Shown piece after piece: positions 23,842-32,771 of a stretch of 64,000 nucleotides of DNA. Where the stretch lies: positions 4,354,191 through 4,418,190 of the forward strand of contig NZ_JACCFL010000001.1 of assembly GCF_013410375.1 (NCBI RefSeq). Direction: 5' to 3'. This stretch comes from Leifsonia shinshuensis. GTDB lineage: Bacteria; Actinomycetota; Actinomycetes; Actinomycetales; Microbacteriaceae. The stretch's first letter is position 1. Every line of letters starts with the position of its first letter. The notes under the pieces were generated by a model, which worked only from the letters and a program-made list of their open reading frames with translations, had not been told where the DNA came from and ran no database searches. Both the position numbers and the translations under genes were made by a program.

Positions 23842-24753
23842 TTATCGCTGGAGCGCCGCCCTGAGCTCCCGTCGCGTTGAGCACGATGCTTCACGGAGCC
23901 GCAGCGCACGGGCGACAGCACGTGCCGTCGACAACGGGAGGTCAGGGGCTTCCCGCTCACCCGCGTCGCAGCTCGAGGACGTTCCGCACTCGCAGGTCTC
24001 GACCGGCAGTGTCGTCAGGGACGGAAAGCGCGGCCCGACGCCACTGAAGTACGCGTCGCGATCGCATTGACGAAGGAGGGCGCGCAGACCGGTCAGCACT
24101 GCGTCGACCTGGGAGAACTCCCGGTGCAGCTCGTGATGCATCGCTTCGACGCTGCTCCAGCGATGGTCCTCGGCAGGCGAAGCGAGAGCGGCCCCCAGGG
24201 ACAGCAGCCGGTTGGCTCGAGCGTCCAGCCGTCGGGCCTGGGCGGAGAACTCCTGATCGATCGTCAGGTAGGCCGCCCCAGCCGCCGGGGTCCGCCTGAT
24301 CGGCACCAGCCGGTATCTGCTCGCCGCGGTCTCGACCGCTTCGCGCAGTGACAGCATCTCGTAGCCGACCCTGCGGGCGCTCTCCCCGAGCGCATCGGCG
24401 AACGAGCGCGCACGCAGGACGTCGACATCGACACCGCCCTCACGCGACAGCAGCTCTGCTGCCGCGATCGGGATGGGTGCCGCGTGCGTCTCCCTCCTGC
24501 GAATCAGCCGATCGACGACCGCGCCGAAGTGCTGCGCGGTCGCCTCGGGATCCGCACTGAACATCGACGCGGTCGCGAAGTCGCCGAGGTCGCGGCCGTT
24601 GCGGATCTGCTGGCACATGCCGTCGAGTGCCAGCAGGACGGGTTCGGAGCCGGGCAGGTCCGCGCCTCGGCACCGGAGCACGAGCTGAACGACACCTGCC
24701 ATCGAGCGTGCGACGTGCGGGGTCGCTGTTTCGAGATCTTCGAGCGACAGCAT
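23842..24753 (-). CDS. Hypothetical protein of the LacI regulon
   Basis: 303 residues, mostly predicted alpha-helical, not recognised. A Cys-rich patch near residues 253-265 (TCECGTSSSCDAG) could bind metal. No signal peptide or membrane helix. It starts 16 bp after the ceramidase-like gene and is the last gene of the leftward ABC operon, so a cytosolic role in the same catabolic system, possibly a ligase-like or regulatory one, is conceivable but unsupported. Confidence 0.65.
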   Translation of the reverse strand: MLSLEDLETATPHVARSMAGVVQLVLRCRGADLPGSEPVLLALDGMCQQIRNGRDLGDFATASMFSADPEATAQHFGAVVDRLIRRRETHAAPIPIAAAELLSREGGVDVDVLRARSFADALGESARRVGYEMLSLREAVETAASRYRLVPIRRTPAAGAAYLTIDQEFSAQARRLDARANRLLSLGAALASPAEDHRWSSVEAMHHELHREFSQVDAVLTGLRALLRQCDRDAYFSGVGPRFPSLTTLPVETCECGTSSSCDAGEREAPDLPLSTARAVARALRLREASCSTRRELRAALQR

Positions 24754-24769
24754 TGCGTTCGTATCCGTT

Positions 24770-26128
24770 CTATTCGCCTTGCGCTAGCGAAGATTCGACG
24801 GCGGCCGCAGAGCGCTCGTGGACCTCCACGAGCAGACCGACCGACTCCGAGACGAGCTCGTCACCTGCCTCAGGCGCCACCTGGCACGCATGCGTGACCT
24901 CGTAGCCGCCCTGGTCGTACGCTTCGCGCGTCGGGATGTAGTTGATCGAACCGTTGGTGTAGCCGCTGTAGATCGTGAACGGGAACGGCGACCCCGCGAG
25001 GACTCGATCGCCGAGCTCCGTGAACACTTCGCCCGGCGCCGTCACGATGGCGATCCGGGATGTGAGCGCGACTGCGGAGACCGGGGCCTTCACCGGCTTC
25101 GGCGCCTCGCGACCCCGGAGCACGGCCAGACCGTGCTGGATGCGCGTCCGCCGGACATCCACCCAATACGCCTCCCCTTCATCGGCGGTCTGTGCGATGA
25201 GCTCGAGCTCCTGCAGGGCGTCCTCGGCAGCGGCCTCCGAGCTCGGCAGCAGTTCGGGGAGATCGACGACGACCTCGTGAACGCGCAGGTCGGCGTTCAC
25301 CGTATCGTCCCTGACCGCGTCGAAGTAGGCCTCCATCGCCTCCGCTGCCAGGAGGGTCCCCAGGCGCTTCGGATTGTTCCAGGTCCAGCTCATCAACCTC
25401 GGGTTGATGTCGCCCGCGGCGCCCTGCACGAAGAGCACTTCGGCTCCCGTGGCTTCGCCCAGTACGTCGCGGAGCACTCCGGGGAAGTCGGCCGAGTACT
25501 CAGTGCACTCATGGGACAGCGAGACGCCGTGACAGGCATGGTTCACGAGGGCCGCGATCGGTCCCCCGTCGGCATCGTCGATGCGCAGCACAGCGACGCG
25601 CGGGTTCATCGGGCCATCGGGATTGTTGCCGAGGATGATGCCGTCCGGTGTGCGCTCTCTCCGGTTGATCCCGATGACAGCGCTGCTCACTCCGTATCGG
25701 AGCACAGCGGGGCGGAGCCGGCCACAGGCCTCCAGAACCAGCCCCGCGAGGACGTTGGCGAGGTTCTCGAGGTAGGGGGTCGTCTGGGGCGCGCTCGACG
25801 AGACGATCGTCTCCCCCCGGTCGTCGACGACCGGCCCGTAGTGGTTGTGGGAGGTGGAGATGACGATGTCGGTCTCGCGGATCCCGGTCGCGGCCTCAAT
25901 GGCTCGTCGGATGCGGTCGACCTGGCTCCGCGGGAGGAAGAGCAGGTCGCAGCAGACGACCGCGATCCGGTTTCCGCTTTCGATGACCACGGTGTTGGCG
26001 ACGAGCTCGTCGTGGGTGCCCGTCGCCTCGCCGCGACCGGCGAATCCGGACATCGGACCTCCGACAGGAGGCGTGATGACGGCTCGCGCTGCTCCGGCGA
26101 GAAGCGCGGTCGGTGTGGTGTCGGTCAT
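24770..26128 (-). CDS. Neutral/alkaline ceramidase-like amidohydrolase
   Basis: 452 residues resembling the catalytic N-terminal domain of neutral ceramidases. Visible zinc-site and active-site segments are STSHNHYGP, ALVNHACHGVSLSHE and FVQGAAGDINPR. It lacks the signal peptide and C-terminal Ig domain of true ceramidases and is therefore cytosolic. In this setting (downstream of a sugar ABC importer) it more likely hydrolyses an amide of an imported amino-sugar or cyclitol conjugate than ceramide; that is inference. 52 bp downstream of the permease gene. Confidence 0.85.
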   Translation of the reverse strand: MTDTTPTALLAGAARAVITPPVGGPMSGFAGRGEATGTHDELVANTVVIESGNRIAVVCCDLLFLPRSQVDRIRRAIEAATGIRETDIVISTSHNHYGPVVDDRGETIVSSSAPQTTPYLENLANVLAGLVLEACGRLRPAVLRYGVSSAVIGINRRERTPDGIILGNNPDGPMNPRVAVLRIDDADGGPIAALVNHACHGVSLSHECTEYSADFPGVLRDVLGEATGAEVLFVQGAAGDINPRLMSWTWNNPKRLGTLLAAEAMEAYFDAVRDDTVNADLRVHEVVVDLPELLPSSEAAAEDALQELELIAQTADEGEAYWVDVRRTRIQHGLAVLRGREAPKPVKAPVSAVALTSRIAIVTAPGEVFTELGDRVLAGSPFPFTIYSGYTNGSINYIPTREAYDQGGYEVTHACQVAPEAGDELVSESVGLLVEVHERSAAAVESSLAQGE

Positions 26129-26180
26129 GTTCCCGTTCTTTCTTCTCGGCTTGTTCGGTGGTTGGTCGTGCGTCCGCGCG

Positions 26181-27014
26181 TCAGCCCTTGACCGCCCCGC
26201 CCGAAACGATGATCGAGTCGAGCAGCTTCTTGCGGCCGATGAGGTACAGGATCACGACAGGAATGATCGCGATCACCGACACTGCGAGGGTGGAGACGTA
26301 GTCGGTCGTGTATTGGGACTTCAGCCGGGTCAGGCCGAGCGGGATGGTGAACAGCGAATCGCTCTGGATGACGATGAGCGGCCAGAGCAGGTTGTTCCAG
26401 CTGCCGACGAAGGTGAGGATTCCCATCGAGATCATCACCGGCCACGCGAGCGGGAGCACGATCCTCCAGAGGATGCGCCACTCCCCTGCGCCGTCGACCC
26501 GGGCGCTCTCGATCAGCTCGTCGGGGATCCCCTGGAGGTACTGGCGCATGAAGAAGACCACTTGCCCGGTCAGGATCCCGGGGATGATGACGCCGGCGTA
26601 GGAGTTGGTGATGCCCATCCACCTGGCGAGGATGAACACGCCCACCATGATGGCCGGGAATGGGATCAGAAGCGTCGCGACGATCGACCAGAACAGAATG
26701 TCCCTGCCGAAGAACCGTCGCTTCGCCAGCGCGTAGCCCGACATCAGGCCGAGGACGACGGAGCCGACAGCGATGGCGATGCCGATGATCAAGCTGTTCA
26801 TGACGAGGACGCCGAAGTCGACCGTCTTGAGGCCGCCCGTGTAGTTCTCCGGGTGCGGGGGCTTGGGGATCCAGTCGAACGGAAGCGAGAAGATCGTGCT
26901 GTTGCTGTGGAGGGAGGCGGACACAGCCCAGACGAGCGGGGTCAGCAGGATCAGAGCCGCGACAGCGGCGAAGACATACCGGGATGCGGTCCACCCCGTG
27001 AGTCGAGCTTTCAC
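26181..27014 (-). CDS. Carbohydrate ABC permease, MalG type
   Basis: 277 residues from a GTG (VKARLTGWTASRYVF) with a CAGGAGAA ribosome site; the GTG overlaps the preceding permease stop by 4 bp, so the long upstream frame is not coding. Six helices and the EAA coupling loop (ELIESARVDGAGEWRILWRIVLPLAWP). Partner of the 27011-27928 permease and of the 27995-29302 receptor; no ATPase gene is present locally. Confidence 0.93.
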   Translation of the reverse strand: MKARLTGWTASRYVFAAVAALILLTPLVWAVSASLHSNSTIFSLPFDWIPKPPHPENYTGGLKTVDFGVLVMNSLIIGIAIAVGSVVLGLMSGYALAKRRFFGRDILFWSIVATLLIPFPAIMVGVFILARWMGITNSYAGVIIPGILTGQVVFFMRQYLQGIPDELIESARVDGAGEWRILWRIVLPLAWPVMISMGILTFVGSWNNLLWPLIVIQSDSLFTIPLGLTRLKSQYTTDYVSTLAVSVIAIIPVVILYLIGRKKLLDSIIVSGGAVKG

Positions 27015-27928
27015 CGTGTTCTCCTGTTCCGGCGGGTGATGAGAAGGACCTGAAGGAATGTCAACACCAGTGCGATGACGAGGAGCACAGTCGAGATGGA
27101 CTCGCCATAGCCCGCGCTGGAGTACTGGAAGGTCTGGTTGTAGATGTAAAGAGGTAGGGTCGTCGTCGCGTAGTTCGGTCCGCCCTGGTTGAGGATGAAC
27201 GGAGTGCCGAAGTCGGTGATGACCGCGGCCGTCACGCTGATCGACGCGAAGAGGATGGTCGGCGTCAGGGCCGGGACCTCGACATAGCGGAACTGCTGCC
27301 AGGCGTTGGCGCCGTCGAGCTTCGCCGCTTCCAGCAGTTCTTCCGGCACCTGCTGGTACCCGGCCATGAAGATCACCGTGTAGTAGCCCGTCATCGCCCA
27401 GATCGTCGTGGCGCTCAAGGCGACCATTGCGACGCTCTCGTCCTGGAGCCAGGCGATGTGGGTGCCGAGGATCGAGTTGACCAGCCCGTACTGGTTGAAC
27501 AGGAGGGAGAAGACCAGCGCCGACACCACGCCGGGCACCACGAAGGGAAGGAAGTAGATCGTCATGAACAGCGCCCGGCCTCGCTTGATGCGGACGACGA
27601 CCCGGGCCAGGAGGATCCCGCACACGAGAGTGGGGATCACGACTTCGAGCGCGTACTGGAAGGTCCTCCAGAGAGAGCCCCAGAAGACGGGGTCGCCGAC
27701 CAGCTTCGTGTAGTTGTCCACGCCGACGAAGTTCGGGGGCGCGATCAGCGAGGAGTCGGTGAAGGAGAGGTAGAAGCCGTAGAGCGCGGGCAGGTACACC
27801 CAGAAGCCGAAGAACGCGATCGTGGGCAGCACGAGGGCGGTGGTGAAGGTCGCGGCGCGGAGCTTCGAGCCCGCTCGGAGCCCTTTGGCTCGTGACTCCG
27901 ATGACCGGATCAGCGGGATTGCAGACAT
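27011..27928 (-). CDS. Carbohydrate ABC permease, MalF type
   Basis: 305 residues from MSAIPLIRSSESRAKGL, preceded by GAGGAATCCG. Six helices; EAA loop ELLEAAKLDGANAWQQFRYVEVPALTP. Translationally coupled to the MalG-type gene. Operates in the membrane as the other half of the import channel. Confidence 0.93.
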   Translation of the reverse strand: MSAIPLIRSSESRAKGLRAGSKLRAATFTTALVLPTIAFFGFWVYLPALYGFYLSFTDSSLIAPPNFVGVDNYTKLVGDPVFWGSLWRTFQYALEVVIPTLVCGILLARVVVRIKRGRALFMTIYFLPFVVPGVVSALVFSLLFNQYGLVNSILGTHIAWLQDESVAMVALSATTIWAMTGYYTVIFMAGYQQVPEELLEAAKLDGANAWQQFRYVEVPALTPTILFASISVTAAVITDFGTPFILNQGGPNYATTTLPLYIYNQTFQYSSAGYGESISTVLLVIALVLTFLQVLLITRRNRRTR

Positions 27929-27994
27929 GTCGGATTCCTCACGACGTCGGGAGGTGCGGGGCGCCCGGTCCACGAAACCGGGCGCCCCACGTTC

Positions 27995-29302
27995 TCACTT
28001 GTTCAGGAGCGGCTTGATCTGCGCGTCGGCGGACTGCAGGGTGGAGTGCACGTCGGCCTGCTTGAGGATGACGGACGTGAACGCGTTCCCGACGATGTCG
28101 TAGATCTGCGACGCGTTGAGAAGGGCTGCGGCGTAGCTGGCCTTCTCGAGCGACGGCTTCCAGGTCGTGGTCCAGTACGGCACCTTGGCCGCGTCCGAGG
28201 AGTCGGCGACCGACTTGGTGCCGTCGAAGATGCCGATCTGGTTGAAGTAGTCGAGTCCGGCGCTCTGCAGCGTGTGGATGAACTTCCAGGCGAGCTGGGG
28301 GTTCTTGGATCCCTTGGGCACGACCCAGGCATAGCCGTATGCCGTGCTGGCGGTCTTCCCGTCGTCCGATGCCGGGTACTCGGTAGCGATGCTCACGGGC
28401 GGCGCGACGTTCGGGTACTGCTTCTGGAGCGAGCCGAGGTACCAGGATCCCGCGGTGAACAGCATCCCGCCCAGGCCTGCACCGTAGGTCTGCCGGTCGG
28501 CGCCCACGGCGGCGCCGTTGATGGAGGGCACGGAGGCCTGGCACTTGTACACCAGGTCCTGCACCGTCTGGAACGCCTTCTCGACGGCCGAGGACGTCAG
28601 GTTCGACTTCTTGCCGTCGGCGCTGAACAGAGAACCGCCGTTCTCGTGGGCGAGAGCATCGATGAAGAACACCTGCGAGGCCGGCAGGTTCGTCGGGAGG
28701 ACGACCGCCTGCTGGGTGACCTTGCCGGAGGAGTCCTTCTTCAGGAGCTTGGGGCCCGCCGCGCAGACGTCGCTCCAGGTCTTCGGCGCCGCGACGCCCG
28801 CGTCCTGGTACGCCTTCGTGTTCAGCCACGCACCGTAGTTCGAGACCTCGGACGGGATTCCGTAGTAGGAACCGCTGTCCGAGTAGCCCTCCAGCACGCC
28901 GTTGAGGTACTTGCTCTTGAGCGCAGCGATGTCCGAAGCGCCGACGGACTTGTAGTCGATCGGCGCGAGCACGTGCTTCGAGAACAACTGCGGCATCTGG
29001 TCGTTCGACACGAGGTACACGTCCGGCGGAGAGCCCGCGCTGGCGAGGGTCTGGAACTTCTGCGACTCGGAACCGCTGTCGACGGGGATGACGTTCACCT
29101 TGACGTTGGGGTTCGCCTTCTCGAAGTCGGCCACGAGCTTGTTCTCGAGATCCTTCCCCGGACCCGCCGTCGCGGCGAGGTGGGAGAGGTAGGTGATGGT
29201 GGTCGGGCCGCTATTGGCGCTGCCCTGCGAGCAGCCGGCGAGGGTGCCGGCGGCGACGAGCACCGCGACACCTCCAGCGACGGCCTTCGTGCTGAATTTC
29301 AT
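27995..29302 (-). CDS. ABC sugar-binding lipoprotein (first importer)
   Basis: 435 residues from MKFSTKAVAGGVAVLVAAG; lipobox LAGC, Cys about residue 23. Family-1 solute-binding protein fold (FEKANPNVKVNVIPVDSGSE, VYLVSNDQMPQLF, GLGGMLFTAGSWYLG). First gene of the leftward operon; its promoter carries a LacI-type operator (29385-29414). The ligand is presumably an amino-sugar or cyclitol conjugate (inference). Confidence 0.93.
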   Translation of the reverse strand: MKFSTKAVAGGVAVLVAAGTLAGCSQGSANSGPTTITYLSHLAATAGPGKDLENKLVADFEKANPNVKVNVIPVDSGSESQKFQTLASAGSPPDVYLVSNDQMPQLFSKHVLAPIDYKSVGASDIAALKSKYLNGVLEGYSDSGSYYGIPSEVSNYGAWLNTKAYQDAGVAAPKTWSDVCAAGPKLLKKDSSGKVTQQAVVLPTNLPASQVFFIDALAHENGGSLFSADGKKSNLTSSAVEKAFQTVQDLVYKCQASVPSINGAAVGADRQTYGAGLGGMLFTAGSWYLGSLQKQYPNVAPPVSIATEYPASDDGKTASTAYGYAWVVPKGSKNPQLAWKFIHTLQSAGLDYFNQIGIFDGTKSVADSSDAAKVPYWTTTWKPSLEKASYAAALLNASQIYDIVGNAFTSVILKQADVHSTLQSADAQIKPLLNK

Positions 29303-29384
29303 TGAACGCTCCATTACGTTTCGGACACGGGGGCGACGATGCATCGGCCCACCTGCGCTTGTGATGTGGGGATGTTCTCTTGCT

Positions 29385-29444
29385 ACAGAACCGGTTCTTG
29401 TGAACCGGTTCTGTTACCTTAGATGCCTGTCGCCTCGGCGTCAA
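29385..29444 (-). promoter_or_regulatory. LacI-repressed promoter 1 (ABC/ceramidase-like operon)
   Basis: On the minus strand -35 TTGACG (29444-29439), 17-bp spacer, -10 TAAGGT (29421-29416), then one base and the operator ACAGAACCGGTTC-TTGT-GAACCGGTTCTGT (29414-29385), a perfect 13-bp inverted repeat whose halves are themselves GAACCGGTTC palindromes. The operator covers the expected transcription start. Confidence 0.9.
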
Positions 29445-29489
29445 GCAAGAATTCTGCGAACCTCCGCAGCGAGAGGAAGGTTCGCGAGT

Positions 29490-29798
29490 TCACCGCCAGG
29501 TACGGTCACTCTCGCGCTCGGACGGCGCGCTTTCCACCCGGCGACGAACGAACGCCAGCTTGAACACCATCAACGTCGCGAGAGCGCCGAGAGTGAGACA
29601 GTTCGCCGCGACGACCATCGCGTCGCCGACGGCAGCGCCATAGCCGACCCAGAGGGCGACGCCGGTCGAAAGGGCAGCGAGATAGCCCCACGAGATGTCC
29701 GCCGCGGATCTGGTGCGCCAGCATCGCGCGAGCTGAGGCAGCCATGCACCCGTGGTGAGGAGGACCGCCGCCCCGCCCAGGAGCTGGAGTACGCTCAC
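29490..29798 (-). CDS. SemiSWEET-type sugar transporter
   Basis: 102 residues from a GTG (VSVLQLLGGAAVLLTTGAW) overlapping the preceding M20 stop by 4 bp. One PQ-loop triple-helix bundle: WLPQLARCWRTRSAADISWG (the PQ motif), WVGYGAAVGD and a third helix with AANCLTLGALATLMVFKL. SemiSWEETs dimerise and move small sugars down their gradient. Last gene of the leftward catabolic operon; it may export a product or import a monosaccharide. Confidence 0.85.
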   Translation of the reverse strand: MSVLQLLGGAAVLLTTGAWLPQLARCWRTRSAADISWGYLAALSTGVALWVGYGAAVGDAMVVAANCLTLGALATLMVFKLAFVRRRVESAPSERESDRTWR

Positions 29799-30946
29799 AC
29801 CCGCCTGCCGAACGAAGCGATAACCTCTGCGGCCAGCACCGTTCGGGAGGTGACCTCGGAGACCTCCACCCATTCGCCGCGCGCGTGCGCTCCATCGCCG
29901 ACGGCTCCGAGACCGTCCAGAACAGGGAGGCCGAGTGCGGCGGCGAAGTTACCGTCGCTCGCTCCGCCCGCAGACGTCTCGTCGACGCTCAGGCCGCGTC
30001 GTCGAGCGAGATCGCGCGCCCTCTGGAACAACGCGGCGTTCCCAGCGCTCCGGTCCATCACCGGACGGACCCAGCTCCCTGTCACGCCCAACCGAGCACC
30101 GAGGCGGTGTGGCGAGAGTCCTGCCAGCACGCCCTCGATCCGCTGCGCCTCCGCGCGGTCGGCGACCCTGACATCGACGACGGCATGAGCTTCTCCGGCG
30201 ATGACGTTGCTCCGCGTGCCCCCGCTGACGACGCCCACATTGACGCTCGTACCGGAGTCGAGGTCGGCGGCGGCATGGAGTGTGAGCACGGCGCGAGCCA
30301 ACTCATCGACGGCACTGACCCCCTTTCGCGGATCCAATCCTGCGTGCGCCTCGAGACCGTGCGCCGTCACCGTGAAGATCCCGTTCCCCTTGCGGGATGT
30401 CTTCAACGCGCCCGCCGCGCTCGGTTCGAAGACCAGCACCGCATCGCAATCGTGGACCGCGTCTTCGATGACCGTTCGAGAGGAGGGGGAACCGATCTCC
30501 TCGTCGCCATTGAAGACCATCCTGATCGTGGGAAGCGGCGATCCGGCCTGCCGCGCCAGCGCCACGGCCCACACGGCCTGGATCAGCCCTGCCTTCATGT
30601 CGAAGGCTCCGGGGCCGGTCAACCGCCCTGCCTGGATCGCGACTGGCCAGTCCGCGAGCGTCCCGCGCGGCCAGACCGTGTCGTAGTGGCAGAGCAGGGC
30701 CACAGTCGCGGCGCCCGGATCTCCGGACCGGTATTCGCACGTGAGGATGTCGCCCTGGTCTCCACCGCCGACCACGCGCCGCACGTCCGGCGGGCCGATC
30801 GTACGCTCGAGGAACGCCTCCACCCACTCGAGCCCTTCGACCAGGGACGGCCGATGATCGCTCGGGGTCTCGATCCGTATGAAGGTGCAGAGGTCGGCGA
30901 GCTGCGACTCGAGCGCGTCAGCCGCCGAAGCGGCCAGATCGGTCAC
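29795..30946 (-). CDS. M20-family metallo-amidohydrolase (carboxypeptidase G2-like)
   Basis: 383 residues. Metal motifs are visible: LLCHYDTVWP (first His/Asp), GAFDMKAGL, the catalytic FNGDEEIGS and the dimerisation-domain GLEAHAGLDPRKG; the late metal ligand region GAVGDGAHARGEWV is intact. Cytosolic. Its 4-bp overlaps with both neighbours tie it to the reductase and SemiSWEET. It could cleave an amide released from the imported compound. Confidence 0.9.
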   Translation of the reverse strand: MTDLAASAADALESQLADLCTFIRIETPSDHRPSLVEGLEWVEAFLERTIGPPDVRRVVGGGDQGDILTCEYRSGDPGAATVALLCHYDTVWPRGTLADWPVAIQAGRLTGPGAFDMKAGLIQAVWAVALARQAGSPLPTIRMVFNGDEEIGSPSSRTVIEDAVHDCDAVLVFEPSAAGALKTSRKGNGIFTVTAHGLEAHAGLDPRKGVSAVDELARAVLTLHAAADLDSGTSVNVGVVSGGTRSNVIAGEAHAVVDVRVADRAEAQRIEGVLAGLSPHRLGARLGVTGSWVRPVMDRSAGNAALFQRARDLARRRGLSVDETSAGGASDGNFAAALGLPVLDGLGAVGDGAHARGEWVEVSEVTSRTVLAAEVIASFGRRV

Positions 30947-31947
30947 GACCGTCCCAGCTCGTCGAGTTCGAGGAGGGCGTCCTCGCCGTCATCGAGTCGG
31001 CCCGCCTCTGCGTCCGCCATCGTCGCGATGAGCCAGCGTGTCAGGGGGACGTCGAGACCGAGTCGCGAGGCCCGTTGGACGACCGGCCCGAACTGGGCGG
31101 AGACCTCCGTCCCCCGGCGGTGCACAGCGAGATCCCGCCAGTATCCCGATCGCTTCTTCGCCTGGGTCGCGAGCCAGGCGACCAGGCTGTCGGTCGCGCG
31201 GTCCGCGACCGTCGGGCGCCCCAGATAGGCGTGCGGCGCGAAGGCGTCGAAATCCTCGAGTACGACGCCCTCGGCCACAGCGACGCCGAGGATCTCGCGA
31301 ACCAGAGCATGCATGCCCCGCCGGTGTCGATCGATGAGGTCACCCATGTCCTCGTCGACGAGCGCCGTCGCCGCCAGCATCGCGGCGAATCCGAGCTTCG
31401 CCCACAGGAAGCCGGGGACGTTGTCCGAGATGACCGGTCGTCCCCAGCAGCGCAGGTCTGCGGCAAGGGCACGCACCCGGTCGCTGGCGGGACCGCAGTG
31501 CTCGCCGAGCGCGATCGCGCCGTGACCGCCGTCCTGGATGATCCCCGGTGCGATGAGATCGGCGAAGAGGTCGACGAAGCCGGCGACTGTGCGCGTCGGA
31601 CCGACGTGCGCCGCTATGACGGGCTCGAGGAGGCCGTTCTGCAGCGAGGCGACCCAGCCGTCATCCCGGAGCCGGGAGGCGATCCACCGGGAGGCGTTGT
31701 CGGTCGCCGGAGCCTTGACGGCGAGCAGTACGGCACCGAGTCGATCCGGCGCGCGGTCGGGCGTCGTAATCGGCACGGGGACGCGGAGGACGCTGTTCGG
31801 CCGCCGGATCTCGAGTCCGTCCGCCTGCACCGACTCCACATGCTCCCGGTTCGAGTCGATCAGCAGGACGTCCGAGCCGCCGAGCTGGAGGTACGCGCCG
31901 AGCGTCCCGCCGATCGCGCCTGCGCCGATGATCGTGTACTTCGTCAT
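30943..31947 (-). CDS. PanE/ApbA-like ketopantoate-type reductase
   Basis: 334 residues from MTKYTIIGAGAIGGTLGAYL, a Rossmann NAD(P) site GAGAIGG, followed by the reductase C-terminal helical domain with SDNVPGFLWAKLGFAAML, where the Lys of the WxKLxxN region is conserved. In catabolic operons such enzymes reduce or oxidise 2-keto/2-hydroxy acids other than ketopantoate. 4-bp overlaps on both sides. Confidence 0.85.
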   Translation of the reverse strand: MTKYTIIGAGAIGGTLGAYLQLGGSDVLLIDSNREHVESVQADGLEIRRPNSVLRVPVPITTPDRAPDRLGAVLLAVKAPATDNASRWIASRLRDDGWVASLQNGLLEPVIAAHVGPTRTVAGFVDLFADLIAPGIIQDGGHGAIALGEHCGPASDRVRALAADLRCWGRPVISDNVPGFLWAKLGFAAMLAATALVDEDMGDLIDRHRRGMHALVREILGVAVAEGVVLEDFDAFAPHAYLGRPTVADRATDSLVAWLATQAKKRSGYWRDLAVHRRGTEVSAQFGPVVQRASRLGLDVPLTRWLIATMADAEAGRLDDGEDALLELDELGRS

Positions 31948-32771
31948 GCGTCCTCCGCCTGTGGGAGCAGGGCGTCCGACCAGGCCCGTGGAAGCCTCCA
32001 TGCGCCCGTGCTCGTGCCACCGTCGACCCGGACCGTCTGGCCGGTGACCCACGCAGCGTCATCGCCGGCGAGCCAGAGGACCGCCCGCACCACGTCGTCG
32101 GGCGTGCCGGGCCTTCCGAGCGGATTGTCGGAGACCGCTGCCGCATATTCCTCGGTCACCGGGTTCAGGCGGCTTGCCACGGGGATGAAGCCCGGCGCCA
32201 CCGCGTTGACCCGGATCGAATGGCGTCCCAGCTCCAGTGCGGCCGCTCTCGTCGCCGCCTCGAGTGCGGCTTTCGATGTCGAGTAGGCGCTTCCGCCCGG
32301 TCTTGACCGGATGGCAGCGCCCGAGGAGATGTTGACCACGTTCGCGCCGCGGTTCTCCTGAACCGCACGCCGGGCCAGCTCCGCGATGAGCAGCATCGGT
32401 GCGCGCGCGTTCACTGCCTGGACCCGATCCCAAGCCGCGGCGTCCAATTCGAGGACGTCGATCGAAGGATAGATGCCCGCCGCGGAGACCAGGACATCCA
32501 CCGGGGCTGCCTCCCACGCCCGCGCGAGCACGTGCCCGGCCGAGGCGGCCACGGCGAGATCGACCGAGAGAGCAGCAGCGATCCGACCGCCCGCGACCTC
32601 GACCTCGGTCGCGACGCGCCCGAGCTGGTCGCCGTCCCGATCGACCAGGGTCAGCAGAGCCGACTGCCTTCCGAAGCCGACCGCGATCGCGCGGCCGATC
32701 CCATTGGCGGCACCGGTGACCACGACGTGACGAGCCCGGCCCTCCCCGGCGGCCACAGCCGGGTCCCTCAC
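31944..32771 (-). CDS. Short-chain dehydrogenase/reductase
   Basis: 275 residues from a GTG (VRDPAVAAGEGRARHVVVTG) that overlaps the deacetylase stop by 4 bp. Classical SDR motifs: VTGAANGIGRAIA cofactor site, SAAG, catalytic Ser in NISSGAAI and YSTSKAALE (YxxxK), PGFIPV. Acts in the cytosol on a sugar- or cyclitol-type alcohol (inference). Confidence 0.92.
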   Translation of the reverse strand: MRDPAVAAGEGRARHVVVTGAANGIGRAIAVGFGRQSALLTLVDRDGDQLGRVATEVEVAGGRIAAALSVDLAVAASAGHVLARAWEAAPVDVLVSAAGIYPSIDVLELDAAAWDRVQAVNARAPMLLIAELARRAVQENRGANVVNISSGAAIRSRPGGSAYSTSKAALEAATRAAALELGRHSIRVNAVAPGFIPVASRLNPVTEEYAAAVSDNPLGRPGTPDDVVRAVLWLAGDDAAWVTGQTVRVDGGTSTGAWRLPRAWSDALLPQAEDA

